Assembly (NCBI RefSeq): GCF_000959365.1
Contig: NZ_CP009555.1
Location: forward strand, 4,030,001-4,094,000
Reading direction: 5' to 3'
Source of the DNA: Burkholderia oklahomensis C6786
Lineage (GTDB): Bacteria > Pseudomonadota > Gammaproteobacteria > Burkholderiales > Burkholderiaceae
Length of the DNA: 64,000 nucleotides
In this document: in pieces, positions 9,964-16,722 of the stretch
Layout: each line of letters begins with the position of its first letter
Position numbering within the stretch: position 1 is the stretch's first letter
The notes under the pieces: model-generated
Databases searched by the model: none
What the model saw: the letters and a program-made list of their open reading frames with translations, nothing else
What the model was told of the DNA's origin: nothing
Position numbers and translations under genes: made by a program

Positions 9964-10236
9964 ATGAAGAAGATGACCATGGCTATCCTGGTTTCGGTGT
10001 CGGCTCTGGCTGGCGCGGCCCATGCGCAAGAGAGCACGGAAATCAAGACGATCACCGATCCGGCGAAGATCGCCGAAATCGAGCAACGCGCACAAGCGCT
10101 GCAGCAGCAACAGGCTGCCGAGCCGGCCGCCGAAGCGAAGCCGATGCACGAACACAAGCATCACCCGAAGAAGGCTGCTCACAAAGGCGCGAAGAAGGCC
10201 GCCAAGGCAGCTCCGGCGAGCGCCGCCAGCGAATAA
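9964..10236 (+). CDS. Small periplasmic His/Lys-rich protein
   Basis: This 90-residue protein has a signal peptide MKKMTMAILVSVSALAGAAHA with cleavage before QES. The mature part has a Gln/Ala helical stretch (ALQQQQAAEPAAEAKP) followed by a His/Lys-rich tail (MHEHKHHPKKAAHKGAKKAA). A strong ribosome-binding site (GGAGGTAA) precedes the ATG and a terminator follows. The tail could bind metal or anionic envelope polymers, but this is inference. No family recognised. Confidence 0.8.
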   Translation: MKKMTMAILVSVSALAGAAHAQESTEIKTITDPAKIAEIEQRAQALQQQQAAEPAAEAKPMHEHKHHPKKAAHKGAKKAAKAAPASAASE

Positions 10237-10262
10237 GCGCGGCACGCCCCGCTTGCGCGAAA

Positions 10263-10295
10263 GCCGAATCCGGATCTGCCGGGTTCGGCTTTTTC
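10263..10295 (+). terminator. Intrinsic terminator
   Basis: AGCCGAATCCGG-ATCTG-CCGGGTTCGGCT is a 12-bp stem (one G-T pair) followed by a T run. It ends the transcript of the preceding small periplasmic protein gene. Confidence 0.85.
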
Positions 10296-10385
10296 ATTGG
10301 CGCGCCGCAATGAGCGCGCCGCGCATTGTGCTAAAGTCGCGCACCGAACTTTTCCAACCGTGCGCACTCCGGTGCGGAGGACCGA

Positions 10386-10643
10386 ATGAGCAACATCCAA
10401 CTGGACATCGAATGGACCGAGGCCGCGACCCGCAAGATCAAGCAATTGATGCCGCGCGCCTCCGATGACGCGTTCCTCGCGCTGCCGCCGATCGAATGCC
10501 TGCCGATGGAAGGCGACGTGCTTTTCCTCGGTCCGCAAGGCAAGCAGCAGCCGTTCATCGTCGCGGAGCGACAGTACCACCACGACGGCGACGCCGACTG
10601 GACGATCATCCTGATCCTCGACGTCCCGAACGCATCGCACTGA
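10386..10643 (+). CDS. Hypothetical protein, 85 aa
   Basis: It starts MSNIQLDIEWTEAATRKIKQ and contains IECLPMEGDVLFLGPQGKQQ followed by a beta-rich end (FIVAERQYHH, WTIILILDVP). It has a good ribosome-binding site (GCGGAGGACCG). It looks like a small soluble alpha/beta protein with no export signal. No family recognised. It converges with the ABM-fold gene downstream. Confidence 0.7.
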   Translation: MSNIQLDIEWTEAATRKIKQLMPRASDDAFLALPPIECLPMEGDVLFLGPQGKQQPFIVAERQYHHDGDADWTIILILDVPNASH

Positions 10644-10692
10644 TCGCCGATGCTTGTCGCCGGGCCGCGCGTCGCGCGGCCCGCCCTCTTCG

Positions 10693-10983
10693 CTACGCAA
10701 TCTTCGACGCGACGCGAATCTCCGCACTCTCGATCCAGTCCGCCGCAGCACGCTTGTACGCGTCGATATGCGCGGATCGCGCATGGGCAGCGAGCGCGGC
10801 TTCGCTCGTCCAGCGCTCGATGAAGATGAAACGGCGTGGCTCCTGAAGATCGCGGTGCAGATCGTACTGCAACGCGCCCGCTTCTTTGCGCGTCGGTCCG
10901 ACGATTCCCTCGAGCTGTTCCAACAGCTTCGCTTCCGCACCCGGCTTTGCGACGATGATCGCGACGACGGCGACTTCGGACAT
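10693..10983 (-). CDS. Antibiotic biosynthesis monooxygenase (ABM) domain protein
   Basis: The 96-residue protein matches the small ABM dimeric alpha/beta-barrel family. It has an N-terminal strand VAVVAIIVAKPGAEAKLLEQ, then TRKEAGALQYDLHRDLQEP, and the RFIFIERWTSEAALAAHARS segment. Such proteins act on quinones or other small aromatics, or are cofactor-free oxygenases; the substrate cannot be told here. It stands alone. Confidence 0.85.
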   Translation of the reverse strand: MSEVAVVAIIVAKPGAEAKLLEQLEGIVGPTRKEAGALQYDLHRDLQEPRRFIFIERWTSEAALAAHARSAHIDAYKRAAADWIESAEIRVASKIA

Positions 10984-11069
10984 ACAGACATCCTTTGCTG
11001 CGTGACAAAGGGCTCAGCATACGCGAATCGGCGCAGACGAGCTTCCGCGAATCCCCGCTCGACCGCCGC

Positions 11070-11105
11070 AAAAAAAATAGCCCGCGCTTCACGAGAAGCG
11101 CGGGC
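11070..11105 (-). terminator. Strong intrinsic terminator of the candidate RNA
   Basis: GCCCGCGCTTC-TCGT-GAAGCGCGGGC is a perfect 11-bp stem on the minus strand, followed by a two-base gap and eight T. Confidence 0.9.
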
Positions 11106-11350
11106 AAAACCGTCGCCCTACGAGGATAGGCGACGGGGCCACCGAGACCCGCGCGAATGCACGGGTCATCGTCCAGTACGGCGGCTCGCCGGTAACGGCG
11201 ACTGCCTGAAACGTCGACATCCACACTAGGTGGGAGGCACGCGTAGTCGAACCGGGCTGTTTTCCGGCGTCCTCCCTGATTGCTTGGTTGACGATAGACA
11301 GAGCAGCTTCCGTGCCAAGCGAGAACAAATCCGCAAGCATTTGATTTTTA
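11070..11350 (-). ncRNA. Candidate structured non-coding RNA with terminator
   Basis: The minus strand shows a series of stable hairpins ending in a terminator. GCTTGG/CCAAGC pairs at 11315-11320 with 11282-11287. GGGAGG/CCTCCC pairs at 11271-11276 with 11232-11237. A CGCCG-TTAC-CGGCG hairpin is at 11187-11200, a GACCC hairpin at 11146-11167, and an 8-bp CCGTCGCC/GGCGACGG stem at 11110-11136. The final hairpin (11-bp stem, 11080-11105) runs into eight T. An 83-codon frame (11340-11089) crosses the region but has no ribosome-binding site and its stop falls in the terminator loop, so RNA is preferred. It does not match tmRNA, RNase P or SRP RNA as I know them; 6S RNA could not be ruled in or out. 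Confidence 0.45.
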
Positions 11351-11484
11351 ACGATTAATTCTCAAATACTCGGCAAAAACGCGCATTCCTTCCGTTCGTT
11401 ACGGGGTGACGTTACGTAACACGCAGGGCGTGCGACAGGTGCGCGCACATACGCTCGAATCTGCGGCAACGGGCCGCGCGGGCG

Positions 11485-11510
11485 AAAAAAAGCCCGCCGA
11501 AAGGCGGGCT
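11485..11510 (-). terminator. Intrinsic terminator of bamC
   Basis: On the minus strand AGCCCGCC-TTTC-GGCGGGCT is followed by a run of seven T. It lies about 40 bp after the bamC stop. Confidence 0.9.
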
Positions 11511-11546
11511 TCGCAGGCTGGGCGGCGAATGCCGCGGGCAGCAGCG

Positions 11547-12755
11547 TCAGCGCAGCTGATTGACGAGGAGCGACATGATCTGCCGCGCGGGTGCCGACGC
11601 ATCGACATTGCCCTTGTCGTCGACGATCGCGACGCGAGTCTGATCCTCGGTCACGGCCTTCACGTTGACGAGGTACTGCTTCGCCTTCTTTTCCTTCTTG
11701 CCGTGGAACAACTGGCTCCAGAAGCCCTGCTCCTCGACGCTCAGATCCTTCGGATCGACGTAGCGGACGTAGTACACGCCCTTCGTGCGGTCGCGATCGT
11801 CGACCGTGAAGTTCGCGCGATCGAGCGCGAGGCCGACGTGCAGCCACGAACGGTCGTACGGCTCGGCAAGCGTCACTTCGGGCGGCACGTCGGGCACCGC
11901 CGCTTCGCTCGGACCGCGCGACGTCGACGCGCTTGCGACGTTCTGCGCAGCGATCGCCGCCGCCGCATCCCTGCTCTTGCTGCTCGACGCCTTCGCGCCG
12001 CTCGCGGGCGCCGCATCGTCCGTGATCGGCACGCCGCCCGCCTTCACGCGCGCATCGTTCTGCGCGAGCACGGCCATCAGGCGCTTCAGGTATTCGGTTT
12101 CGAGACCGGGATCGTTCGGCTTCGGCTCCCACTTGCTCGAATCGTTGTTCGCGCCCGTCAGCGCCTCGCGCATCCCCTTCTGGCTGATGAAGATGTACGT
12201 GCCGCCGTTCGGCGCCGCGTCGAGGCGCGTGCGGTACTTGTTGCGCTCCGCCGTCACGTACGAGTTGCCCATCGCCTTCGAAATCACGCCGCGGATCAGG
12301 CCGTCGTTGATCTGCGGATGCGTTTCGTTCCAGTCGGTTTCCATCACGCCCTTGTCGCGCTGCTCGACGACGAGCAGGAAGCCCTGCTCCTGCCAGAAAC
12401 GACGCACCTGGGGCCAGACTTGCGCAGGCACCTTGTCGTCGATCACGAGCCAGCTTTCGGTGCCGTCGCGCTGGATGCGCATGCCGGGCACGGCGGGCGC
12501 GACCGCCTCGGCGGGCGGCGCGGCCTGCTGGACCTGCTGCAGGCTGGAAAGCGAGGTCGCTCCGCCCTGCGGCGGCAGCGAACGCTGATCCGGCGTCTCG
12601 TCGAGCATGTTGGGCGGCACCGCGAGCGACACCTCCTTCGATTTCGAATCGCTCTTGTAGTCGATTTTCGTAGGCGACGGCGAACTGCAGCCGGCGACGA
12701 ACACGCCGGTTGCAAGCAGTGCTGCGAACCGCTTGGTAAGACGAAGATCAGTCAT
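11547..12755 (-). CDS. bamC: Outer membrane protein assembly lipoprotein BamC
   Basis: The 402-residue protein has a lipoprotein signal with a lipobox ending at Cys23 (GVFVAGCSS). A disordered segment that in E. coli contacts BamD is followed by two helix-grip domains (about 95-200 and 285-400; landmarks RFWQEQGFLLVVEQRDKGVM and SWLHVGLALDRANFTVDDRD). BamC is an accessory member of the BAM complex that inserts beta-barrel proteins. In enterobacteria bamC follows dapA; no dapA is adjacent here, and bamC has its own promoter-like element and terminator. Confidence 0.92.
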   Translation of the reverse strand: MTDLRLTKRFAALLATGVFVAGCSSPSPTKIDYKSDSKSKEVSLAVPPNMLDETPDQRSLPPQGGATSLSSLQQVQQAAPPAEAVAPAVPGMRIQRDGTESWLVIDDKVPAQVWPQVRRFWQEQGFLLVVEQRDKGVMETDWNETHPQINDGLIRGVISKAMGNSYVTAERNKYRTRLDAAPNGGTYIFISQKGMREALTGANNDSSKWEPKPNDPGLETEYLKRLMAVLAQNDARVKAGGVPITDDAAPASGAKASSSKSRDAAAAIAAQNVASASTSRGPSEAAVPDVPPEVTLAEPYDRSWLHVGLALDRANFTVDDRDRTKGVYYVRYVDPKDLSVEEQGFWSQLFHGKKEKKAKQYLVNVKAVTEDQTRVAIVDDKGNVDASAPARQIMSLLVNQLR

Positions 12756-12809
12756 GTTCAGGGAATCCTTCCACTAGGTCACGGCGACTTTTCCGTGAGT
12801 CAACTTTCT

Positions 12810-12839
12810 ATTTTACCGGTCCGGCGGCAGACCGTGCAA
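12810..12839 (-). promoter_or_regulatory. Candidate bamC promoter
   Basis: Minus-strand TTGCAC (12834-12839) and TAAAAT (12810-12815) are separated by 18 bp and would start transcription about 45 nt before bamC. The -35 lies inside a 9-bp inverted repeat AGACCGTGC/GCACGGTCT (12829-12853), which could be an operator. Confidence 0.45.
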
Positions 12840-13054
12840 AAAGCGCACGGTCTTATTTGTGCGGCCGCGTTCTTCGCTTGCTCGCGCGCGCCCTGCCACG
12901 CATGCCGACGTCGAATCGATCCGCGACGATTCACGTTGCCGACTAGGGATAACGAGCATCCGATTTCCGAAAATCGAGCCTCTGCGCGCACGGGGACTCA
13001 CTATCATTGATTGGACAGTGACCCCAACCGTATCCACCTGCGGAGGGCAGTCGC

Positions 13055-13543
13055 ATGAACAACAAGAAGTCGTTCCCCCCCACGCGGCGCCGCCTGGCGC
13101 GCGTCCTTCTCGTTGCCGCCGCCGTCGCGCTCGCGCCCGCCGCCGCGCAATCGCAACTCGGCAGCACTGCCCCGAACTCGTCCGCCCGCACGTTCGCGCA
13201 AACGTCGCCCCCGCTGTTCAGCGGCGCCGTCACGATGCGCAGCCACGTCGACGCGGGCGGCACGACGATTCGCGAGTACGCGACGCGCACCGGACTGGTC
13301 TTCGCGTACACGTGGGACGGCCCGACGTCGCCCAACCTGCGGCAGCTTCTCGGCGAACGCTTCGCGACCTACCAAAGCCACGCCGTCTCGACGGACGCGC
13401 GCGCCCGCACGGGACTCCATGCCGGGCGCGTCGCGCAATCGGATTTCGTCGTCGAAGCCGGCGGTCGCATGCGCGCGTACGTCGGCCGTGCGTGGCTGCC
13501 CGGCGCGGTGCCGTCCGGCGTGTCGATCGACGATCTGCAGTAA
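13055..13543 (+). CDS. DUF2844 domain exported protein
   Basis: The 162-residue protein has a signal peptide (hydrophobic stretch ARVLLVAAAVALAPAAAQSQ). The mature part contains SHVDAGGTTIREYATRTGLV, AYTWDGPTSPNLRQLLG and VVEAGGRMRAYVGRAWLP, which fit the DUF2844 family. The family has no known function. The ATG has a good ribosome-binding site (GGAGGGC). The next gene (DUF3443) starts 10 bp downstream with its ribosome-binding site on this stop codon, so the two form an operon and probably work together outside the cytoplasm. Confidence 0.85.
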   Translation: MNNKKSFPPTRRRLARVLLVAAAVALAPAAAQSQLGSTAPNSSARTFAQTSPPLFSGAVTMRSHVDAGGTTIREYATRTGLVFAYTWDGPTSPNLRQLLGERFATYQSHAVSTDARARTGLHAGRVAQSDFVVEAGGRMRAYVGRAWLPGAVPSGVSIDDLQ

Positions 13544-13553
13544 GGAGGCGGCC

Positions 13554-14756
13554 ATGACCATCAAGATCGCGAGGTGCATCGCCGCACTCGCGGCAATGCT
13601 CGCCGGATGCGGCGGCGGCGGCGACGGCGGCTCGACGACGCCGAACACGAACGGAAACGGGGTCGCGCCGTCCACCGCGGCGAACGTGCAGCCCGTCACC
13701 GTGTCGGCGGGCGTCACGGGCGCCGCGAACATGCTGATGACGACCGTCACCGTCTGCGTGCCGAACACGAGCCAATGTCAGACGATCGACAACGTGCAGG
13801 TCGACACCGGCTCGGATGGCTTGCGCATCCTCGCGTCGGCACTGCCGTCGAGCGTCGCGCTGCCGATCGTGCCGGCCGCGGGCGCGCCGATCACGGGCGC
13901 ATGCGCGGTGTTCGGCACCGGCTTCACGTGGGGCGCCGTGCGCCGCGCCGACGTGAAGATCGCAGGCGAAGTCGCGCCGAACGTTCCGATCCAGGTGATC
14001 GCCGATCCAAGCACGCCGAACACGCCTGCAGACTGCACGCAAAGCGCCGGGCCGATGCAAACGCAAGGAACGCTGCGTGCGAACGGCATTCTCGGCATCG
14101 GCCTCTTCGTCACCGACTGCGGGTCCGCGTGTGCGAATACCGCGTTGTCCGGCTGGTATTACGCGTGCACGACGAGCGGCGCATGCTCGAACGCGGCGCA
14201 GCCGATTGCGCAGCAGATCGCGAATCCGGTCGGCGCGTTCACGAGCGACAACAACGGCTCGGTGATCGTGCTGCCGGCGATTCCGGCAACCGGCTCGGCG
14301 ACGGTCAACGGCTCGCTGATCTTCGGCATCGGCACGCAGGCGAACAACGGACTCGGCTCGGCGACGCCGCTCGCGACGATCTCGTCGGGCGCCTACGTGA
14401 CGAGCGTACTGAACGGCAACACCAACATGCGCACGTTCTTCGACAGCGGCTCGAACGGGATCTTCTTCGCGGATGCGTCGCTGCCGCAATGCGGATCGTG
14501 GTTTTGTCCGGGCAGCACGCAGACCTTCGGCATCGCGCTCAGCAGCGGCAACGGCGCGTCGACGAAAGCGACGACGTTCCAGGTCGCCAGCTCGCAAGTG
14601 CTGTTCTCGACGTTCAATTTCGCGTTCGACGATCTTGCCGGTCCGATCGGCAACGTCGTCGATCTGGGACTGCCGTTCTTCTATGGACGCAGCGTCTATG
14701 CCGCGATCGAAACGCGGCCGACGCCTGCGGGACCCGGGCCATACTATGCGTTCTAG
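13554..14756 (+). CDS. DUF3443 lipoprotein with pepsin-like aspartic protease features
   Basis: The ATG at 13554 follows AAGGAGG and gives 400 residues. The N-terminus has a lipobox (MLAGC, Cys19) and a Gly/Thr/Asn linker. Two hydrophobic Asp-Thr/Ser-Gly-Ser motifs are visible: VQVDTGSDGLRIL (Asp84) and RTFFDSGSNGIFF (Asp297). Other pepsin-like landmarks are NGILGIG (about 178-183), NGSLIFGIGTQ (about 252-262) and LGLPFFYGRSVYAAIE near the C-terminus, in the place of the pepsin LGDVFLRxYYTVFD end. What is seen is a bilobed arrangement with one DTG/DSG per half. Assigning a protease is inference. Partner gene: DUF2844 upstream. Confidence 0.85.
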   Translation: MTIKIARCIAALAAMLAGCGGGGDGGSTTPNTNGNGVAPSTAANVQPVTVSAGVTGAANMLMTTVTVCVPNTSQCQTIDNVQVDTGSDGLRILASALPSSVALPIVPAAGAPITGACAVFGTGFTWGAVRRADVKIAGEVAPNVPIQVIADPSTPNTPADCTQSAGPMQTQGTLRANGILGIGLFVTDCGSACANTALSGWYYACTTSGACSNAAQPIAQQIANPVGAFTSDNNGSVIVLPAIPATGSATVNGSLIFGIGTQANNGLGSATPLATISSGAYVTSVLNGNTNMRTFFDSGSNGIFFADASLPQCGSWFCPGSTQTFGIALSSGNGASTKATTFQVASSQVLFSTFNFAFDDLAGPIGNVVDLGLPFFYGRSVYAAIETRPTPAGPGPYYAF

Positions 14757-15027
14757 CGCGGGCGCTCGCACATGGTCATTCCCGCCATCCTGCTCGTCGC
14801 GCCAGCCGCGTGCTCATCGCATTCATCGCATAGGACCGGAAACTGAAGAAGCGCGTGAAAGGTCTGGACGACGGCGCTCGTTGGAAACGACGTGCGCCCC
14901 GATCGTGACATTCGGCTCGGCTTTGACAAGAGACGTTGCGCGGCATTCGACACGCCGCATGTGAATCACGTCGTCACGCGATATCGGACGTCGACGGCGC
15001 CAGGCTTGCCCTGAAAACTCACGCGCA
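14757..15027. other. Intergenic region after the DUF3443 gene
   Basis: Nothing recognised as a gene. No clear terminator for the DUF2844/DUF3443 operon was found here. The tRNA-Pro terminator lies just beyond. Confidence 0.4.
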
Positions 15028-15030
15028 AAA

Positions 15031-15063
15031 GAAAAACCCGCGCCAGCCTAGACTGACGCGGGT
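15031..15063 (-). terminator. Intrinsic terminator of tRNA-Pro
   Basis: On the minus strand ACCCGCG-T-CAG-TCTAGG-CTG-G-CGCGGGT forms a stem followed by TTTTCTTTT, about 8 nt beyond the tRNA 3' end. Confidence 0.85.
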
Positions 15064-15070
15064 TCGATCC

Positions 15071-15147
<77 letters not shown>

Positions 15148-15260
15148 AAAGCGTGAAAGTATAACAGACACTTTGAGCAAATAGAACTGTCGAGATGCAA
15201 ATTCCATTCGATGCCATGCCACCACGATCGTGCACCGATGCATTCGTATTCGTTCATCGC

Positions 15261-16103
15261 TCACGCCCGCTTCATCGCCAGCATCACCAGCTTGTCGAAG
15301 ATGCGATCGCCGAGCCACGTGCGCGCAAACATCGTCGGCCTCGCGAACCTGCCGGCGACGTAGCGCGTCTTCGGCCGCCGGGCGCGCACCGCACGAACGA
15401 TCACATCGACGATCACTTGCGGATCGGAGCCGCGGCCGTCCTGATAGAGCATCTTCGTCGCAGCGGCAACCGCGGCTGCCATCTTCGCGTACGGCCCGTT
15501 GCCCGAACGCTCGAGCATCGGCGCGAGCATCACGTCGCCGAACTCGGTGACGATCGCGCCCGGCTCGACGATCACGACGTCGATGCCGAACGGCTGCAGT
15601 TCGAGCCGCAGACAATCGGACCAGCCCTCGATCGCGTGCTTCGTCGCGTGATACCAACTGCCGAGCGGCGAATAAATCTTGCCGCCCATCGACGAGATGT
15701 TGACGATGCGCCCCGCACGCTTCGCACGCATCGACGGCAGCACGAGCTGTGTCAGCCGCGCCATGCCGAACAGGTTGACTTCGAACTGGTAGCGCGCGTC
15801 GTCGATCCTCGTCTCCTCCATCGCGCCGAACATTCCGAATCCGGCGTTGTTGATCAGCACGTCGGCGCCGTTCGTCTCTCGCTCGATTCGCTCGACGGCC
15901 GCCCGCAAGTCCGCTTCGCGCGTGACGTCCATCTTCAGGACGGTCGCGCCGAGCGCGGCCAGATCGGCCATCTGCTCGACTCGGCGCGCTGCCGCATAGA
16001 CCGTCATCCCCTCGGCGAGCAACGCCTTTGCGAACGCCTTGCCCATCCCCGACGACGCGCCCGTCACGAGCGCGACCCTTTTGCCGGATGCGTGCGTTGT
16101 CAT
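15261..16103 (-). CDS. Short-chain dehydrogenase/reductase (SDR), classical type
   Basis: The ATG at 16103 gives 280 residues starting MTTHASGKRVALVTGASSGM. The Rossmann motif TGASSGMG, the NNAG motif (DVLINNAGFGMFG) and the active-site Ser and YHATK are all present. The C-terminal extension (ending MLAMKRA) is typical of the roughly 280-residue SDRs that act on hydrophobic or ketone substrates. NADP(H) use is suggested by the Arg pair after strand 2 (AARRVEQ). It stands alone next to tRNA-Pro; the substrate is unknown. The frame is open far upstream, but the sequence beyond this ATG is not protein-like. Confidence 0.9.
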   Translation of the reverse strand: MTTHASGKRVALVTGASSGMGKAFAKALLAEGMTVYAAARRVEQMADLAALGATVLKMDVTREADLRAAVERIERETNGADVLINNAGFGMFGAMEETRIDDARYQFEVNLFGMARLTQLVLPSMRAKRAGRIVNISSMGGKIYSPLGSWYHATKHAIEGWSDCLRLELQPFGIDVVIVEPGAIVTEFGDVMLAPMLERSGNGPYAKMAAAVAAATKMLYQDGRGSDPQVIVDVIVRAVRARRPKTRYVAGRFARPTMFARTWLGDRIFDKLVMLAMKRA

Positions 16104-16722
16104 GCGAATTCTCCGATCGATCGAGACGATTAACAGGACGATCGTAGCGCCTCGCCGAGCGCCCGGCGCAAGCAAAACGCGCCATCGCGGAAACCGATTG
16201 CGCGAACGACGCAGCCGCGGACGACGGAGCCGGCAGTTGTCTCGCCCGGCCCGCTCCGCGGCGGGACGCCGAGCGCGCATCGCCCGTTCCCGCGGCGATC
16301 CCAATGCTCGAACGTCGATCGCATCGCGTGCCCCCGGTGAACGGCGCGCGATCCGGCCGTCGCGGGCAGCGGCGCCGTTCCGCCGCTCTCCCGCACCCGC
16401 CGAGCGTTTGCCGCAGCGCGCACGATCCGCCCGATACCGCCCGGGTATCCCCTGAAACGGCGCTTCTCGCCGAACGCACGCCCCGCTTCTCGCCGACCGG
16501 ACCGCCATGCGCACGTTATACGAGCGTTTATACGGGCGTTTGATTCGTATCATCGTCGTCGCGTCCTTCCCGCTGCAATGCGCCTCCTTGCACCGCAGCA
16601 CGACGCGCCGACGTTTGGTGCCGCTCCTCTAGCGCGGCTATGCCAAACTGCGCCAAATCATCGGCGCCAGCCGACGCGCGCGCTCGCGCGCCAGTCACGA
16701 CAAAGATAGGGAGACATCAACG
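16104..16722. other. Divergent intergenic region with short repeats
   Basis: These 619 bp have no recognisable gene. At 16513-16546 there are head-to-tail repeats GTTATACGAGC / GTTTATACGGGC / GTTTG that read CGTATAAACG on the other strand and contain TATAAA/TATAAC -10-like elements. They could be a promoter or operator for either neighbour, or for an unrecognised transcript. Confidence 0.4.

Noticed and set aside
11089..11340. 83-codon frame as a protein gene
   Set aside because: It has no ribosome-binding site, no family motif, and its stop codon lies in the loop of a strong terminator. The structured RNA reading is preferred, though not proven.
16130..16423. 97-codon minus-strand frame in the gap beyond the SDR
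   Set aside because: No ribosome-binding site or motif, and composition like a chance frame in GC-rich DNA.
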